A stretch of 64,000 bases of DNA from Portibacter marinus (GTDB lineage Bacteria > Bacteroidota > Bacteroidia > Chitinophagales > Saprospiraceae). The notes below the pieces were generated by a model. The model was not told the DNA's origin, made no database searches, and was given only the letters and a program-made list of their open reading frames with translations. Within the stretch, counting starts at the first letter, position 1; each line of letters begins with the position of its first letter. Positions 1 through 9,513 of this stretch are shown here, one piece after another. The stretch lies in NCBI RefSeq assembly GCF_021533195.1, contig NZ_JAJNKB010000001.1:124001-188000 (forward strand), written 5' to 3'. The position numbers and the translations under genes were made by a program.

Positions 1-2
1 TC

Positions 3-1046
3 TTTGCCTTTTTGGCCTTGGCAGCCATCTGGTGGCATTTGGGAAGAAGGAAAAATGACTATGCCCAAATTTGGCTCGCCCTTTCTGTACTTTGTTGGTC
101 TATTACAGGATTTATGGAGGTCTATTTTGCAATGCAGTTGTCCGAATTATCAAATTTTGAAAGTTCTGAAGCCCAACAATTAACTTTTAGGATGAGTGGC
201 TACGGTAGCCTTTTATCGCTCGGAAACAGTTTCTTTATACTTTTATCTCTTCCGTGGTTCAAACATATTCCGGAGCGCATTGAGCCCATCATTAAATCAA
301 AATATTGGCCTTACATCGTGGGATTACCCTTTGTGTTTTCACTTCTACCCACGCTGAGCAAGATCTTTTTTTCTGGCAATCTGGAAATCATCAGTGAATT
401 AGATGTCTACTATTCTATCCTGACATTAGCCTTTCTGGGCATTGTGCTTTGGGAATCCTTTGCTAAAAGAAGACTAAAACTATTGGCCTGGCTGTCTCTT
501 GCCTGTATCTTGATTACTTTTATAGCTCAGGTTTATAAAATATCTGGTAATGAGATAGATATGCGCCTATTTTCTGCTATTTTTAAGAGTGCGTTGATAA
601 TGATTTTCTTCGCACTCGCGATGAGTTGGGTTAAGGATCTTTCTGAAAACATTCTACCTTCCAGCCATTATTTTTTCATTTCACTTTCCGGGACTGAAGT
701 GATGATTAAGGGAATAGCGGGAAAGGACAAACTGGCTTTTTCCATTTCCCATGCACAGTCGGAACTTCTGCAAGCATTTCTTAGAGCAAAAGAAAACAAT
801 GACACCTGGCTAGAGATTAAGCCTAAAGGTGCACGAATTTCTAAGAAGGAATATGCCATTAAGGACCACAATGAGATTAAGCGACTTACGCATGCTATCC
901 TGGATGGAATCTATGGCAAAGATAACTGGACCAAAGAAAAGCATGAAATACCTTTCAAAAATCAATTTTACGAAACGAAAGGCAGAGGTTCGAGGATGAT
1001 TAGGCTCAGACTTCCTAAAGAGAATGTAAGTTGGAACATGGCCTAA
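3..1046 (+). CDS. Multi-pass membrane protein of unknown function, 5' end outside the window
   Basis: I do not recognise this gene. The reading frame is open to the left edge, and the first possible start inside the window is a TTG at 12, so the true start is probably upstream. The visible part has about six hydrophobic segments over the first 210 residues. These are followed by a soluble, charged C-terminal domain of about 125 residues that begins near FFISLSGTEVMIKGIAG and is rich in Lys and Arg, so it is probably cytoplasmic. This membrane-sensor plus cytoplasmic-domain layout resembles signalling proteins, but I see no kinase, LytTR or GGDEF motif. It converges on the helicase gene with a 2-base gap. 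Confidence 0.6.
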   Translation, partial: FAFLALAAIWWHLGRRKNDYAQIWLALSVLCWSITGFMEVYFAMQLSELSNFESSEAQQLTFRMSGYGSLLSLGNSFFILLSLPWFKHIPERIEPIIKSKYWPYIVGLPFVFSLLPTLSKIFFSGNLEIISELDVYYSILTLAFLGIVLWESFAKRRLKLLAWLSLACILITFIAQVYKISGNEIDMRLFSAIFKSALIMIFFALAMSWVKDLSENILPSSHYFFISLSGTEVMIKGIAGKDKLAFSISHAQSELLQAFLRAKENNDTWLEIKPKGARISKKEYAIKDHNEIKRLTHAILDGIYGKDNWTKEKHEIPFKNQFYETKGRGSRMIRLRLPKENVSWNMA

Positions 1047-1048
1047 AA

Positions 1049-2296
1049 CTACTTTTTCCGTTTCTTTCTACTCTTCTTACTTTTCTCAAATTCCCGAATC
1101 TCATCCATCAAAGTTTGGTAGTCATTCTTGCGCTCCAGATCAACATGTAAAGTGTCTACATAGTCGTCCTCTTTTACATTTAGAACCTTGACCGGCTTAT
1201 GAATGTATTGCTGTATTTCCTCTAACAAAGGTTTTTCTTCTTCAGAACAAAAAGAATAAGCCTGGCCTTTATTCCTGGCTCTTCCTGTCCTCCCCACCCT
1301 ATGAACATAGTTTTCAGGTTCTTCCGGCAAATCATAATTGACCACAATTTCGACATTTGGAATGTCGATCCCTCTGGCGGCAACGTCGGTCGCAATCATA
1401 AGTTTGCATTCTCCCTCTTTAAACGCTTTAAGGACCTTAGATCGATCGGTCTGGTCCTTTTCCCCATGAATCGAAAGGGCTTCAATATCTGCACGCTCCA
1501 TGGCTTTTTTAACCCTTTCTGCCCTTACTCTGGTTCTGACAAACGCAAGAATTTTAGCGTCTGGATTCTCACGAACCACTCTTTCAAGAAAGAAGCGTTT
1601 ATGATCCATCTCTACGAACATGACAGAGTGTTCTACCTTCTTAGCCACAGGATCCTTAGGGGACAATTGTATTCTAATCGCATTCTGCCTAACAATGGAA
1701 TAGGCGATTTTCTTAATCTTATCATTGATGGTTGCTGAGAAAAAGAGCGTTTGCCTTCTCTTTGGCAGTTTTCTAATCAAATCCTCTATGTCTTTGATGA
1801 ACCCCAAATCCAACATGTGATCTGCCTCATCAAGCACCAGAATTTCTACATGGTGCGTTAACAATGCTTTCTGCGAAATCAAATCGAAAACCCTGCCTGG
1901 TGTTGCTACGATAATATCTACCCCTTTATACAGTTTCATGATTTGGGGGTCTTGCTCCACTCCACCGATGACGGCCATGGATTTAAGTGTTGTGTATTTG
2001 GCCAACCGCTCAAAGACCGTATGTATTTGAACTGCCAGTTCATGCGTAGGTGCAAGCACAATGCAATTCACATCACTTTTTCTTCTTTCAGATTTTTTCT
2101 GTTCATAAAGCATATCGATGATGGGAATGGCGAATGCTGCAGTCTTCCCTGTACCTGTTTGAGCTACCGCCAGCAAGTCTTCCCCCTTAAGGATATTGGG
2201 AATGGATTTGTACTGAATGTCAGTTGGTCTTTTATACCCAAATTCAGCCAGTGCCTTTTTTACCTTCGGATTCAGTCGATAGTCTTCGAATTTCAT
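1049..2296 (-). CDS. DEAD-box ATP-dependent RNA helicase, RhlE-like
   Basis: ATP-dependent RNA unwinding enzyme, probably used in ribosome assembly or mRNA turnover. All core motifs are visible: the Q motif near residue 28, AQTGTGKT (45-52, motif I), PTHELA (83-88, Ia), ATPGR (131-135, Ib), DEAD (156-159, II), SAT (187-189, III) and HRVGRTGRA near residue 330 (VI). At 415 residues it holds the two RecA-like domains plus a short basic tail ending in a Lys/Arg cluster, which is common in RhlE-type proteins and helps RNA binding. It is monocistronic. A TATCTTCG stretch at 2302-2309 on the minus strand resembles a -7 element with one mismatch. The family call is firm; the exact RNA substrate is unknown. 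Confidence 0.95.
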   Translation of the reverse strand: MKFEDYRLNPKVKKALAEFGYKRPTDIQYKSIPNILKGEDLLAVAQTGTGKTAAFAIPIIDMLYEQKKSERRKSDVNCIVLAPTHELAVQIHTVFERLAKYTTLKSMAVIGGVEQDPQIMKLYKGVDIIVATPGRVFDLISQKALLTHHVEILVLDEADHMLDLGFIKDIEDLIRKLPKRRQTLFFSATINDKIKKIAYSIVRQNAIRIQLSPKDPVAKKVEHSVMFVEMDHKRFFLERVVRENPDAKILAFVRTRVRAERVKKAMERADIEALSIHGEKDQTDRSKVLKAFKEGECKLMIATDVAARGIDIPNVEIVVNYDLPEEPENYVHRVGRTGRARNKGQAYSFCSEEEKPLLEEIQQYIHKPVKVLNVKEDDYVDTLHVDLERKNDYQTLMDEIREFEKSKKSRKKRKK

Positions 2297-2414
2297 GATA
2301 ACGAAGATACTTCAATACCTTTTGTCACAAAATTACTTTCCGACAAATTTATTTTTCTTCCGACAAATCGATCCGACAAGCCATTTGTAGTGGATTTTGC
2401 GGAAAAACTAAACA

Positions 2415-3995
2415 ATGAGAAAAATCTTTGTCTTCATACTCCTTGGCTTTGTCCCCTCTTCTATTTTCGCTCAAAATGCAAAAGGAATAGATGAATTAAT
2501 TAACGATGCTTTTATGCCTGTAGCCATCCTTTGGGAAAACTTGGTCTTTACAGAAATCTTTGGTGTACCCATTGTATTGATCTTGTTGCTTGGAGGAGCA
2601 CTGCTCTTCACGCTATATTTTGGATTCGTCAATATCCGTCATTTCATTACCTCCATTCAAGTGGTCAGAGGAAAGTATGATGACCTGGAGAAAATGGACA
2701 AAGACCTACCAGACACCATAAGGAATGAGTCTCAACACGGCGAGGTCAATCATTTTCAGGCACTGGCCACAGCTGTTTCGGGGACTGTCGGGCTGGGCAA
2801 TATTGCCATGGTGGCTGTCGCCATTTCCATTGGTGGGCCGGGGGCTACGTTTTGGATGATCATCGCAGGCCTACTGGGCATGTCCTCCAAATTTGTAGAG
2901 TGTACTCTGGGGGTGAAATATCGGGATATCAATGAGCAAGGACAGGTATTTGGTGGTCCCATGTATTACTTATCCAGAGGATTGGTTGAAGACAAGCGTG
3001 CCATTCTCGGAAAGGTTCTCGCCACGGTTTTTGCCGTCATGTGCGTAGGAGCTTCTTTTGGCGGCGGCAACGCCTTTCAGTCTAATCAGGCTGCAGCTCA
3101 ACTGATCGAAAGGTTTAATATAGGCGGAAGTGCAGCAGGAACCTTATTAGGAATTCTATTTGCTATTCTAGTGGGAATCGTTATCGTTGGGGGAATAAAG
3201 AGGATTGGTAAAGTGACCGAGAAGCTGGTGCCGTTTATGGCGCTGCTATATGTTTTGGCAGCCCTTTTTATCATTGTATCCAATTGGACGCTAGTCGACG
3301 ATGCCTTTGCTGCCATATTTTCTGAGGCTTTTTCTCCAAGGGCTACCATCTCCGGAGGGCTTGCAGGGGTCATTATTCAAGGTTTTCGGCGAGCGGCCTT
3401 TTCCAATGAAGCCGGCGCGGGATCAGCGGCCATAGCCCACGCAGCGGTTCATACCAGGTATCCTGCATCCGAGGGACTGGTCGCTTTACTTGAACCATTT
3501 ATTGACACCGTTTTAATTTGTACTTTAACAGCGTTGGTTATCGTCATCTTCAACATGGATGGTGCTTTTGTCTATGGAGATGTTTTAGAAAATCAAGTTT
3601 TACTTTCACAAACCGGCGAGCGACTTGGAGGGGTGAACATTACATCTATGGCTTTCGACGCGGCCATCCCGGGATTTTCGTATGTCCTTGCCATCGCAGT
3701 GGTGCTTTTTGCATTTTCAACGATGTTGTCCTGGTCCTATTACGGTTTACAGGCTTGGAAATATTTATTCGGCCGGGGTAAAAAAGCAGATCTCACCTTT
3801 AAAATCATATTTCTCTTGTTTACAGTGTTAGGATCAGCGGTGACTCTGGATGCAGTGATCAAATTTTCAGATGCGATGATACTGGCCCTTGTATTTCCCA
3901 ATATGATCGGCTTGCTTTTCCTATTTCCCAAGGTGCGTCACGAACTTCAAAATTTCCTTGACAAAATCAAGCAAATGAAGCTACATAGAAAATAA
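2415..3995 (+). CDS. Sodium:alanine symporter, AGCS family
   Basis: Inner-membrane transporter that takes up alanine or glycine with Na+. The 526 residues contain about ten or eleven hydrophobic segments and the typical AGCS stretches, including SGTVGLGNIAMVAVAI near residue 120, FGGPMYYL near residue 180 and FSNEAGAGSAAIAHAA near residue 330. An extra N-terminal hydrophobic segment ends in SSIFAQ and looks like a cleavable signal peptide. It adds about 25 residues before the first conserved helix, a layout I believe is common in Bacteroidota members. A hydrophilic loop rich in Asp and Lys (about residues 90-110) precedes the conserved core. It is transcribed divergently from the helicase. 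The next gene starts 31 bases downstream and may be co-transcribed. Confidence 0.93.
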   Translation: MRKIFVFILLGFVPSSIFAQNAKGIDELINDAFMPVAILWENLVFTEIFGVPIVLILLLGGALLFTLYFGFVNIRHFITSIQVVRGKYDDLEKMDKDLPDTIRNESQHGEVNHFQALATAVSGTVGLGNIAMVAVAISIGGPGATFWMIIAGLLGMSSKFVECTLGVKYRDINEQGQVFGGPMYYLSRGLVEDKRAILGKVLATVFAVMCVGASFGGGNAFQSNQAAAQLIERFNIGGSAAGTLLGILFAILVGIVIVGGIKRIGKVTEKLVPFMALLYVLAALFIIVSNWTLVDDAFAAIFSEAFSPRATISGGLAGVIIQGFRRAAFSNEAGAGSAAIAHAAVHTRYPASEGLVALLEPFIDTVLICTLTALVIVIFNMDGAFVYGDVLENQVLLSQTGERLGGVNITSMAFDAAIPGFSYVLAIAVVLFAFSTMLSWSYYGLQAWKYLFGRGKKADLTFKIIFLLFTVLGSAVTLDAVIKFSDAMILALVFPNMIGLLFLFPKVRHELQNFLDKIKQMKLHRK

Positions 3996-4026
3996 GAAGT
4001 TCTCTAAAATACCTACTTTTAGGCCT

Positions 4027-4506
4027 ATGAAGGATTTAGAGCTGGCCCATCAGAAATTAAAGGAAAACAAACGTTTTTTTAGTAAGCTAAGCAATAAGGA
4101 AAGAAAAACTTTAGATCACTATGCTCATGACGCACACACAAAAGTCAGCAATGATTTTGACTGCCTGACCTGTGCCAATTGCTGCAAGACGACCGGTCCA
4201 CTGTTTACCAAAGCGGATATAGATCGGCTGGCCAAGGTTTTCAGCATGAGTTCAGCCGTCTTTATTACGACCTATCTCAGGCTGGATGAAGATGGAGATT
4301 ATGTTCTTCAGAGTACGCCTTGCCCATTTTTACAGGCGGATAACAAATGTCTGGTTTATGATGAAAGACCGAAAGCTTGCCGGGAGTTTCCTCATACAGA
4401 CCGCAAAAACTTTTATCAAATTCGTAATTTGACTCTGAAAAACACCCTGATGTGCCCGATCGCATTTAGAGTGCTAGAACAAGTCAAAATCAATATGCAA
4501 AGTTAA
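4027..4506 (+). CDS. YkgJ-family cysteine-cluster protein, putative metal binder
   Basis: Small cytoplasmic protein of 159 residues in the YkgJ/UPF0153 family, which is thought to chelate Zn or an Fe-S centre through a conserved cysteine cluster. The cluster is visible as CLTCANCC (C-x2-C-x2-CC) near residues 46-53. A later CPFLQADNKCLVYDERPKAC stretch supplies further Cys residues and the usual Y-x-x-RP-x-x-C signature. The biochemical role of the family is not established. The stop codon overlaps the start of the fucosidase gene by one base (TAATG), so the two are probably translated together, although no functional link is obvious. Confidence 0.88.
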   Translation: MKDLELAHQKLKENKRFFSKLSNKERKTLDHYAHDAHTKVSNDFDCLTCANCCKTTGPLFTKADIDRLAKVFSMSSAVFITTYLRLDEDGDYVLQSTPCPFLQADNKCLVYDERPKACREFPHTDRKNFYQIRNLTLKNTLMCPIAFRVLEQVKINMQS

Positions 4507-6566
4507 TGAAGCACTCAATCTTTGGTTCTACTAGTTGGATATTTGCTCTTTTAATGGTGGTCTATTCATGTCAATCTTCCGGTGAGCCACCTGCTCCTGT
4601 CTCACCTGTTCCTACAGAAGCTCAGGTTGATTATCAGCGAATGGAGTTCAATGGCTTTGTACATTTTAATATGAACACCTTCACGAATATGGAATGGGGT
4701 TATGGGAATGAAGATCCTTCATTATTTAATCCTACAAACCTGAATTGTGATCAATGGGTTTCCACTATGAAAGAGGCGGGAATGAAAGGTGTCATTATCA
4801 CCGCTAAACATCATGATGGATTCTGTCTCTGGCCATCTGAATACACGGAGCATTCTGTTAAAAATTCACCCTGGAAAAACGGAAATGGTGATGTCATCAA
4901 GGAACTTTCAGAATCTTGTGCGAAACACGGTCTAAAATTCGGCGTTTATCTTTCGCCCTGGGATCGGAATCACAAAGACTACGGAAAACCTGAATACATT
5001 ACCTATTTCAGAAAGCAATTAACAGAATTATTGACCCAATACGGCGACATTTTTGAGGTATGGTTTGACGGTGCCAATGGCGGGGATGGCTACTATGGCG
5101 GTGCCAATGAAACCAGAAAAGTTGACAAATTGACCTACTACGATTGGGAAAACACCTACGACCTTATCTATGAACTTCAACCCCATGCTATTATATTCAG
5201 TGACGCTGGTCCAGGTTGTAGATGGATTGGGAATGAAAATGGATATGCCTACAAAACAACCTGGTCACCTTTGCTGATGGATAGTGTGTACGGAGGAATG
5301 CCGGAATACAGCGAAAAATATTCGATGGGACAGGAACATGGAACCCATTGGGTACCTGGTGAAGCGGATGTATCTATACGGCCTGGTTGGTATTATCATC
5401 CCTATGAGGATCACAAAGTCAAAAGTCTGGAAGCACTGACTGACATCTATTACAAATCAATAGGTAGAAATGCCACACTTTTACTCAATTTTCCTGTGGA
5501 CAAGCGAGGTTTGATTCACGAAAGAGATCGCGAACAAGTCATTAAACTCTCCGAACAGATCGCTAAAGATTTTAAAGAGAACTTGATCAAAGATGCCAAA
5601 GCTAGTAGCTCAGAGAGCCGTGGAAAGCGTTTCAACACTGAAAAGACCATGGATGATGACCCCGAAACGTATTGGGCAGCAAAGGACCAAATGGTTACAG
5701 CAACCCTGACCTACACTTTCCAGGAAAGCAAAACTTTTAACAGGATCGTCATTCAGGAGCATATCAGATTAGGTCAAAGAGTGAGGGCCTTCAATATTGA
5801 AGTATTACAGAACGGTGATTGGAATCCCGTGGCAAAAGGAACTACCATCGGCTACAAGAGGATTCTAAGAATTCCGGATGTAACAGGTGAGGGTATACGC
5901 TTAAACATTGAAGACTCCAGAGCTGCGCCCACCATCAGCAATTTTGCCATCTTTCATGCACCACCAATGATGAGTCCTCCGAAAATCCAAAGGACTGTCA
6001 ATGGGCAAGTTCATATCAGTGTTCCGGATGAAAGAGCAGTGGTTTATTACACCACCAACGGATCAGAGCCAACTACTGATGATCAGATTTTCGATAAGGA
6101 TATAGATCTTCCTCGTGGTGGCCTGATCAAAGCCATATCCTCATTTAATGGTGAAGTAAGTGAGACCGCCAGCGTAGAAATGGATATCGCGCCCGGAAAA
6201 TGGAGTATAGTAAATGCTGGAAATGAGTCCTTTAAAGCCATTGACTTAGATGAGAATACCTGGTGGGCTGGAGATGAATTGATCCTAAAATTGAACGAAG
6301 CCTTAAAGCTTAAAGGATTCACTTACTTGCCCACTCAACAGCGTTATCCAACAGGATTTGTAGAGAAATATAGTTTTTACACGAGCATGGATGGAGAAAA
6401 ATGGAAGCTAGTTGCAAGGGGAGAATTCAGCAATATCAACAATAATCCAATTGAACAAAGGATCCCATTTGAAGAGACTCGCGCGGCATACATCAAATTC
6501 GTGGCCAATCAGACAGCGGATGATCGTCCCGCTTCGATTGCTGAGCTGGGCATCATCACCAGGTAA
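4506..6566 (+). CDS. Alpha-L-fucosidase (GH29) lipoprotein with discoidin-like domains
   Basis: Exo-acting enzyme that releases L-fucose from glycans, anchored as a lipoprotein. The signal peptide ends in a lipobox at Cys22 (MVVYSC). The GH29 catalytic barrel covers about residues 35-360; KHHDGF (101-106) and WFDG (186-189) are typical, with Asp188 as the expected nucleophile. After it come an F5/8 type C (discoidin) carbohydrate-binding domain (about 370-490), a chitobiase C-terminal-like segment with the sequence VVYYTTNGSEPT (about 515-560), and a second discoidin-like domain (about 565-685). The GH29 plus F5/8 C architecture is common in Bacteroidota. There is no SusC/SusD pair nearby, so this is not a classical polysaccharide utilisation locus. 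Linkage specificity cannot be read from the sequence. Confidence 0.93.
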   Translation: MKHSIFGSTSWIFALLMVVYSCQSSGEPPAPVSPVPTEAQVDYQRMEFNGFVHFNMNTFTNMEWGYGNEDPSLFNPTNLNCDQWVSTMKEAGMKGVIITAKHHDGFCLWPSEYTEHSVKNSPWKNGNGDVIKELSESCAKHGLKFGVYLSPWDRNHKDYGKPEYITYFRKQLTELLTQYGDIFEVWFDGANGGDGYYGGANETRKVDKLTYYDWENTYDLIYELQPHAIIFSDAGPGCRWIGNENGYAYKTTWSPLLMDSVYGGMPEYSEKYSMGQEHGTHWVPGEADVSIRPGWYYHPYEDHKVKSLEALTDIYYKSIGRNATLLLNFPVDKRGLIHERDREQVIKLSEQIAKDFKENLIKDAKASSSESRGKRFNTEKTMDDDPETYWAAKDQMVTATLTYTFQESKTFNRIVIQEHIRLGQRVRAFNIEVLQNGDWNPVAKGTTIGYKRILRIPDVTGEGIRLNIEDSRAAPTISNFAIFHAPPMMSPPKIQRTVNGQVHISVPDERAVVYYTTNGSEPTTDDQIFDKDIDLPRGGLIKAISSFNGEVSETASVEMDIAPGKWSIVNAGNESFKAIDLDENTWWAGDELILKLNEALKLKGFTYLPTQQRYPTGFVEKYSFYTSMDGEKWKLVARGEFSNINNNPIEQRIPFEETRAAYIKFVANQTADDRPASIAELGIITR

Positions 6567-6580
6567 ACATTGCTTATTTT

Positions 6581-7063
6581 TCACGAACTTTGAACGCGAG
6601 CCTTCAATAGTTTTTTTAGAATAACCATTTGACCAAAGTGGTAGTAACAATGCTCTATCATTGCATTAATATTTCGCTTATAATCCCCGTATTTGACATC
6701 TACGAAAGGTGCAGTCAACTGCTCATCGGACAATTCCTCTACATGCTTCGCAAAAGCTTTCGCATTTTCTAGGAGCGTCGATCTTAACCTTTGCCATTTC
6801 TGCTCAGAATCGATTTCTTCCATATCGAAACTGAATTTATCTCGAATGGTCAGGTCACCGCCTTTGAATACATTCATTACCCCATCGATGTAATAGTTAA
6901 GATGAAAAGTCAGTTTTGCCAATGTATTCAAGTCAGAGACTTGTGCAGTTGCCATTTTATAATCTACGTCTTCTAACTGTTCCTGTATATTGGTATTGGC
7001 AATAAATTGGCCATCTAGTAGTACCTCTTTGAAGCGATTCGCCAGTCTGAGCGATTCTGTCAT
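6581..7063 (-). CDS. DinB-like protein (DUF1572-type four-helix bundle)
   Basis: Probable cytoplasmic protein of 160 residues with a four-helix DinB/YfiT-like fold. Two metal-ligand type histidines appear in the expected places: HLNYYIDGVM near residue 55 and MIEHCYYHFGQM near residue 140. DinB-superfamily proteins bind a divalent metal and include thiol-dependent transferases; the substrate here is unknown. An open frame continues upstream to 7165, but that part would overlap the coding end of the next gene. The ATG at 7063 gives the natural family start (MTESLRLANRFKEVLL), so I chose it. It lies 40 bases downstream of the 463-residue gene and may share its transcript. Confidence 0.8.
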   Translation of the reverse strand: MTESLRLANRFKEVLLDGQFIANTNIQEQLEDVDYKMATAQVSDLNTLAKLTFHLNYYIDGVMNVFKGGDLTIRDKFSFDMEEIDSEQKWQRLRSTLLENAKAFAKHVEELSDEQLTAPFVDVKYGDYKRNINAMIEHCYYHFGQMVILKKLLKARVQSS

Positions 7064-7103
7064 ATCAAACGATCTTAAAGAACAAGATGAAACTTTGGCT
7101 CTT

Positions 7104-8495
7104 CTACTTTGCAGGAGCTTTTTTCTTCCTTTTAGTCTTAAACAATTCCTTAAGCTCTTTTTCATTCATGAATCCAAGGTCAAGGAAGGTCGCAGTCACA
7201 AACTTTTTAATATCCTGATAATCTCTGCCTCTCTTATCGGTGTAGAACTTTAGCAACTTTCGGATGTACTTAAGACTCAATTCCTTAACATCCTGGTTAA
7301 ACTTCTGATTTGAGAAAATATTGATATAGTTGACAATGGTCTTATTTAACTCAAAATATTCAGTGTACTCAGACGGAATAAGATTGTTAAACACACGTCG
7401 GAAATTGGCAAAAATGGCATTTCTCAGACATCTGTTCTGAATCGACAGACCCTCATGTTGATAGTAATACTCTCTGGCGGCATCGATGGCTGTTTCATCG
7501 ATGTAACCCTTAGCATTGATGACATCTAATGTTTTAAAGTATTTACTTAACTCATCTTTCTTCGATTTGTCCACGAGGTTAGAGAATCTTTTTTGATGTT
7601 CAGCACTAATGACGTGCTTGCTCTCCTGCATCTCTTCCAAAAGCAAGAAAAAGGTTTCATCAAAATTATCCTGAGTTTCTCTAACTTTATTGAGTGCATC
7701 CGTAAATGTCTTTTGAACATCATCCGGCAGATCATAGTAAAGACCAATCAAGAGCAGCAATTCAACAAATTCCTTTTCTTTGTAAAACTTCTCATTTTTC
7801 AAAAGCTCCTTGATCTTCGGCATCAAACTCGAATTATCCATCTTATGCTCAGCTCTGTAAAACAAAAAGCTGGTAAGAGATGGAGTCAGCGTTTTCAGTT
7901 GACTGACATTCTTAGGAAATGCTGCCGTGTAGTAATTTAGACTTTCAAATTGTTTGGCAAATTTTACATTAGCAGTCCTTCTAGTACGAACGTCTCTGTA
8001 TTTTTCTAATTTCTGAGCTTCCAGAAAATAGATGACTCTTTTATTTTTGATGGTATTCATGATATTGGTGATCCATATATCAGAACTAAGCGCAAATCCC
8101 AGCTGAATGGCCTGCCCCACCCTGTTTTTTAAAACATCAAAATTATTGGAATTACAAATGGCAAGCAGAATATCTTTAAAGTGGTTCTGTGGTCGTAAAT
8201 ATCTAAAGTTATCGTTTGTTTCTCCTCTCAGAACTGCATATCCAAGGATTCTTGATAAATATAATCCTTCAAACTTCTCTTCCAGTAATTTCTTTTCCAA
8301 TGCCACTAATTGTAAAGGATCCTCCTCGGCTACATCTTCATAGATGGTTTGAATGTAGGGTTCGTATTTTTCTCTTAAAGCATTGTATTGCTCCTCCTCT
8401 TCTTCTTCAATATATATCGCAAGTTCTTCTGATTCCTGAATGGCATCAGCAATCTGGTCTAGTTGCTCCACATATTTATCTTCTAGCTTTTCCAT
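7104..8495 (-). CDS. Uncharacterised 463-residue helical protein
   Basis: I do not recognise a named family. The protein is soluble, strongly charged and predicted almost wholly helical. The first 70 residues are very acidic, including a run of Glu (YIEEEEEEQY near residue 30), and look like a coiled coil. The C-terminus is very basic, ending in a TKRKKKAPAK stretch. There is no signal peptide, membrane segment or catalytic motif. The middle resembles a helical-repeat (HEAT or TPR-like) solenoid by its regular Leu spacing, but I cannot confirm this by eye. It lies downstream of rpsP, separated by a terminator-like hairpin, and upstream of the DinB-like gene on the same strand. Confidence 0.75.
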   Translation of the reverse strand: MEKLEDKYVEQLDQIADAIQESEELAIYIEEEEEEQYNALREKYEPYIQTIYEDVAEEDPLQLVALEKKLLEEKFEGLYLSRILGYAVLRGETNDNFRYLRPQNHFKDILLAICNSNNFDVLKNRVGQAIQLGFALSSDIWITNIMNTIKNKRVIYFLEAQKLEKYRDVRTRRTANVKFAKQFESLNYYTAAFPKNVSQLKTLTPSLTSFLFYRAEHKMDNSSLMPKIKELLKNEKFYKEKEFVELLLLIGLYYDLPDDVQKTFTDALNKVRETQDNFDETFFLLLEEMQESKHVISAEHQKRFSNLVDKSKKDELSKYFKTLDVINAKGYIDETAIDAAREYYYQHEGLSIQNRCLRNAIFANFRRVFNNLIPSEYTEYFELNKTIVNYINIFSNQKFNQDVKELSLKYIRKLLKFYTDKRGRDYQDIKKFVTATFLDLGFMNEKELKELFKTKRKKKAPAK

Positions 8496-8530
8496 ATGAA
8501 ATGGTTTAAATGTTTGTATTTAATAAATCA

Positions 8531-8564
8531 AAACCTAGTAAAACAATTAAGCCTTACTAGGTTT
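8531..8564 (-). terminator. Hairpin terminator after rpsP
   Basis: A perfect 11-bp inverted repeat (AAACCTAGTAA at 8531-8541 and its complement at 8554-8564) lies 63 bases after the rpsP stop codon. Read on the minus strand it is followed by a weak T-rich stretch (TGATTTATT), so termination may be partial and may allow some read-through into the 463-residue gene. Confidence 0.6.
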
Positions 8565-8626
8565 GATATTCCGATATGTCGTAAATATAATGAAATATAA
8601 GATATATTCCACTAATTTGTAATCAC

Positions 8627-9376
8627 TTATTCCTCTTCAGCCTCAGCGGCGGCAGCTTCTGCTTTATCTTTTACTTCATCCATCACCGGACCGTCACCCG
8701 CTGGTACTTTAGCCAAATCATCTGTAGGATTAGTGTCTGCATCCTCCTGCGGTGCCGAAGCTTCAGGACTCGGTGTTACTTCCTCAGCTGGCGCTTCAGC
8801 GCTTGCAGCAGACGTTTCTGCTTTAGCCTCTGCTACGGGAGCTTCTGTCTTTGCTTCAACTGGAGCTTCAGCTTTCTCCTCTTCTGCAGGGGTTTCAGCT
8901 ACTTCTTCTTGAGCCGTGAATGCTTGCGCTGCATCAGCATCTGCACTTGCAACTTCAGGCATCGCACCAGGCTTTCCACTGATGGCCTTCCATCTATCTT
9001 GCTTCTCTTGTTCAGTTTTTTCTCGTCTGGCCGCAATCTTCTCGTCCTTGGCAGCGATCCAATCCTGGAACATTTGCTCTGCTTTTTCTTCTGTTAGGGC
9101 TCCTTTAGAAACACCTCTTAATAAGTGTTTCTTGTAAAGCACTCCACGAAATCTTAAAATAGCTCTTGCAGTATCAGTAGGCTGCGCACCTTTCATCAAC
9201 CAATCTAAAGCTTTGTCGTGATCTAGTTCGATTGTTGCCGGACTTGTCATTGGATTGTATGATCCGATGTTCTCTATGAATTTTCCATCTCTGGGGGCTC
9301 TTGAATCAGCCACTACGATGTGATAATAAGGTCTTTTTCTACGGCCCCTTCTGGCCAATCTAATTTTTACTGGCAT
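8627..9376 (-). CDS. rpsP: 30S ribosomal protein S16 with a long acidic C-terminal tail
   Basis: Structural protein of the small ribosomal subunit. The S16 core covers residues 1-85 or so and begins with the typical [20 protein letters not shown]. It is followed by a basic helical extension (about 86-140) that I believe other Bacteroidota S16 proteins share. The last 108 residues, from about 142, are low-complexity and made mainly of Ala, Glu, Pro, Asp and Lys, with a strong negative charge. The usual S16 is 80-90 residues and Bacteroidota forms are commonly under 200, so 249 is long. The tail DNA keeps the same frame without stops, so it is not an assembly artefact of a short ORF. A TACTTTTG promoter element lies upstream at 9450-9457. 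Confidence 0.95.
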   Translation of the reverse strand: MPVKIRLARRGRRKRPYYHIVVADSRAPRDGKFIENIGSYNPMTSPATIELDHDKALDWLMKGAQPTDTARAILRFRGVLYKKHLLRGVSKGALTEEKAEQMFQDWIAAKDEKIAARREKTEQEKQDRWKAISGKPGAMPEVASADADAAQAFTAQEEVAETPAEEEKAEAPVEAKTEAPVAEAKAETSAASAEAPAEEVTPSPEASAPQEDADTNPTDDLAKVPAGDGPVMDEVKDKAEAAAAEAEEE

Positions 9377-9449
9377 TTTTGCTAAAATTTATTTGGTTTA
9401 ACCATACCCATTTTATCCGGTCAAGCGGACGGTGGGATTTTATCGGGCG

Positions 9450-9457
9450 CAAAAGTA
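9450..9457 (-). promoter_or_regulatory. -7 promoter element of rpsP
   Basis: Minus-strand TACTTTTG matches the Bacteroidota -7 consensus TAnnTTTG exactly and lies 74 bases before the rpsP start. No clear TTTG -33 partner is visible; a TTTA stretch lies at about the right distance. Confidence 0.6.
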
Positions 9458-9513
9458 GCATTATTTATCGAAATAAAGTAACCATTCGTTATTTGTTTTG
9501 ACAATTACCTCCA

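Noticed and set aside
4506-6566. Polysaccharide utilisation locus around the fucosidase.
   Set aside because: No SusC/SusD pair, other glycosidase or regulator lies near; the two TonB receptors are distant and not of the SusC type.
6581-7165. Longer form of the DinB-like protein starting at 7165.
   Set aside because: The added 34 residues overlap the coding end of the 463-residue gene, have low-quality composition and do not match the family start.
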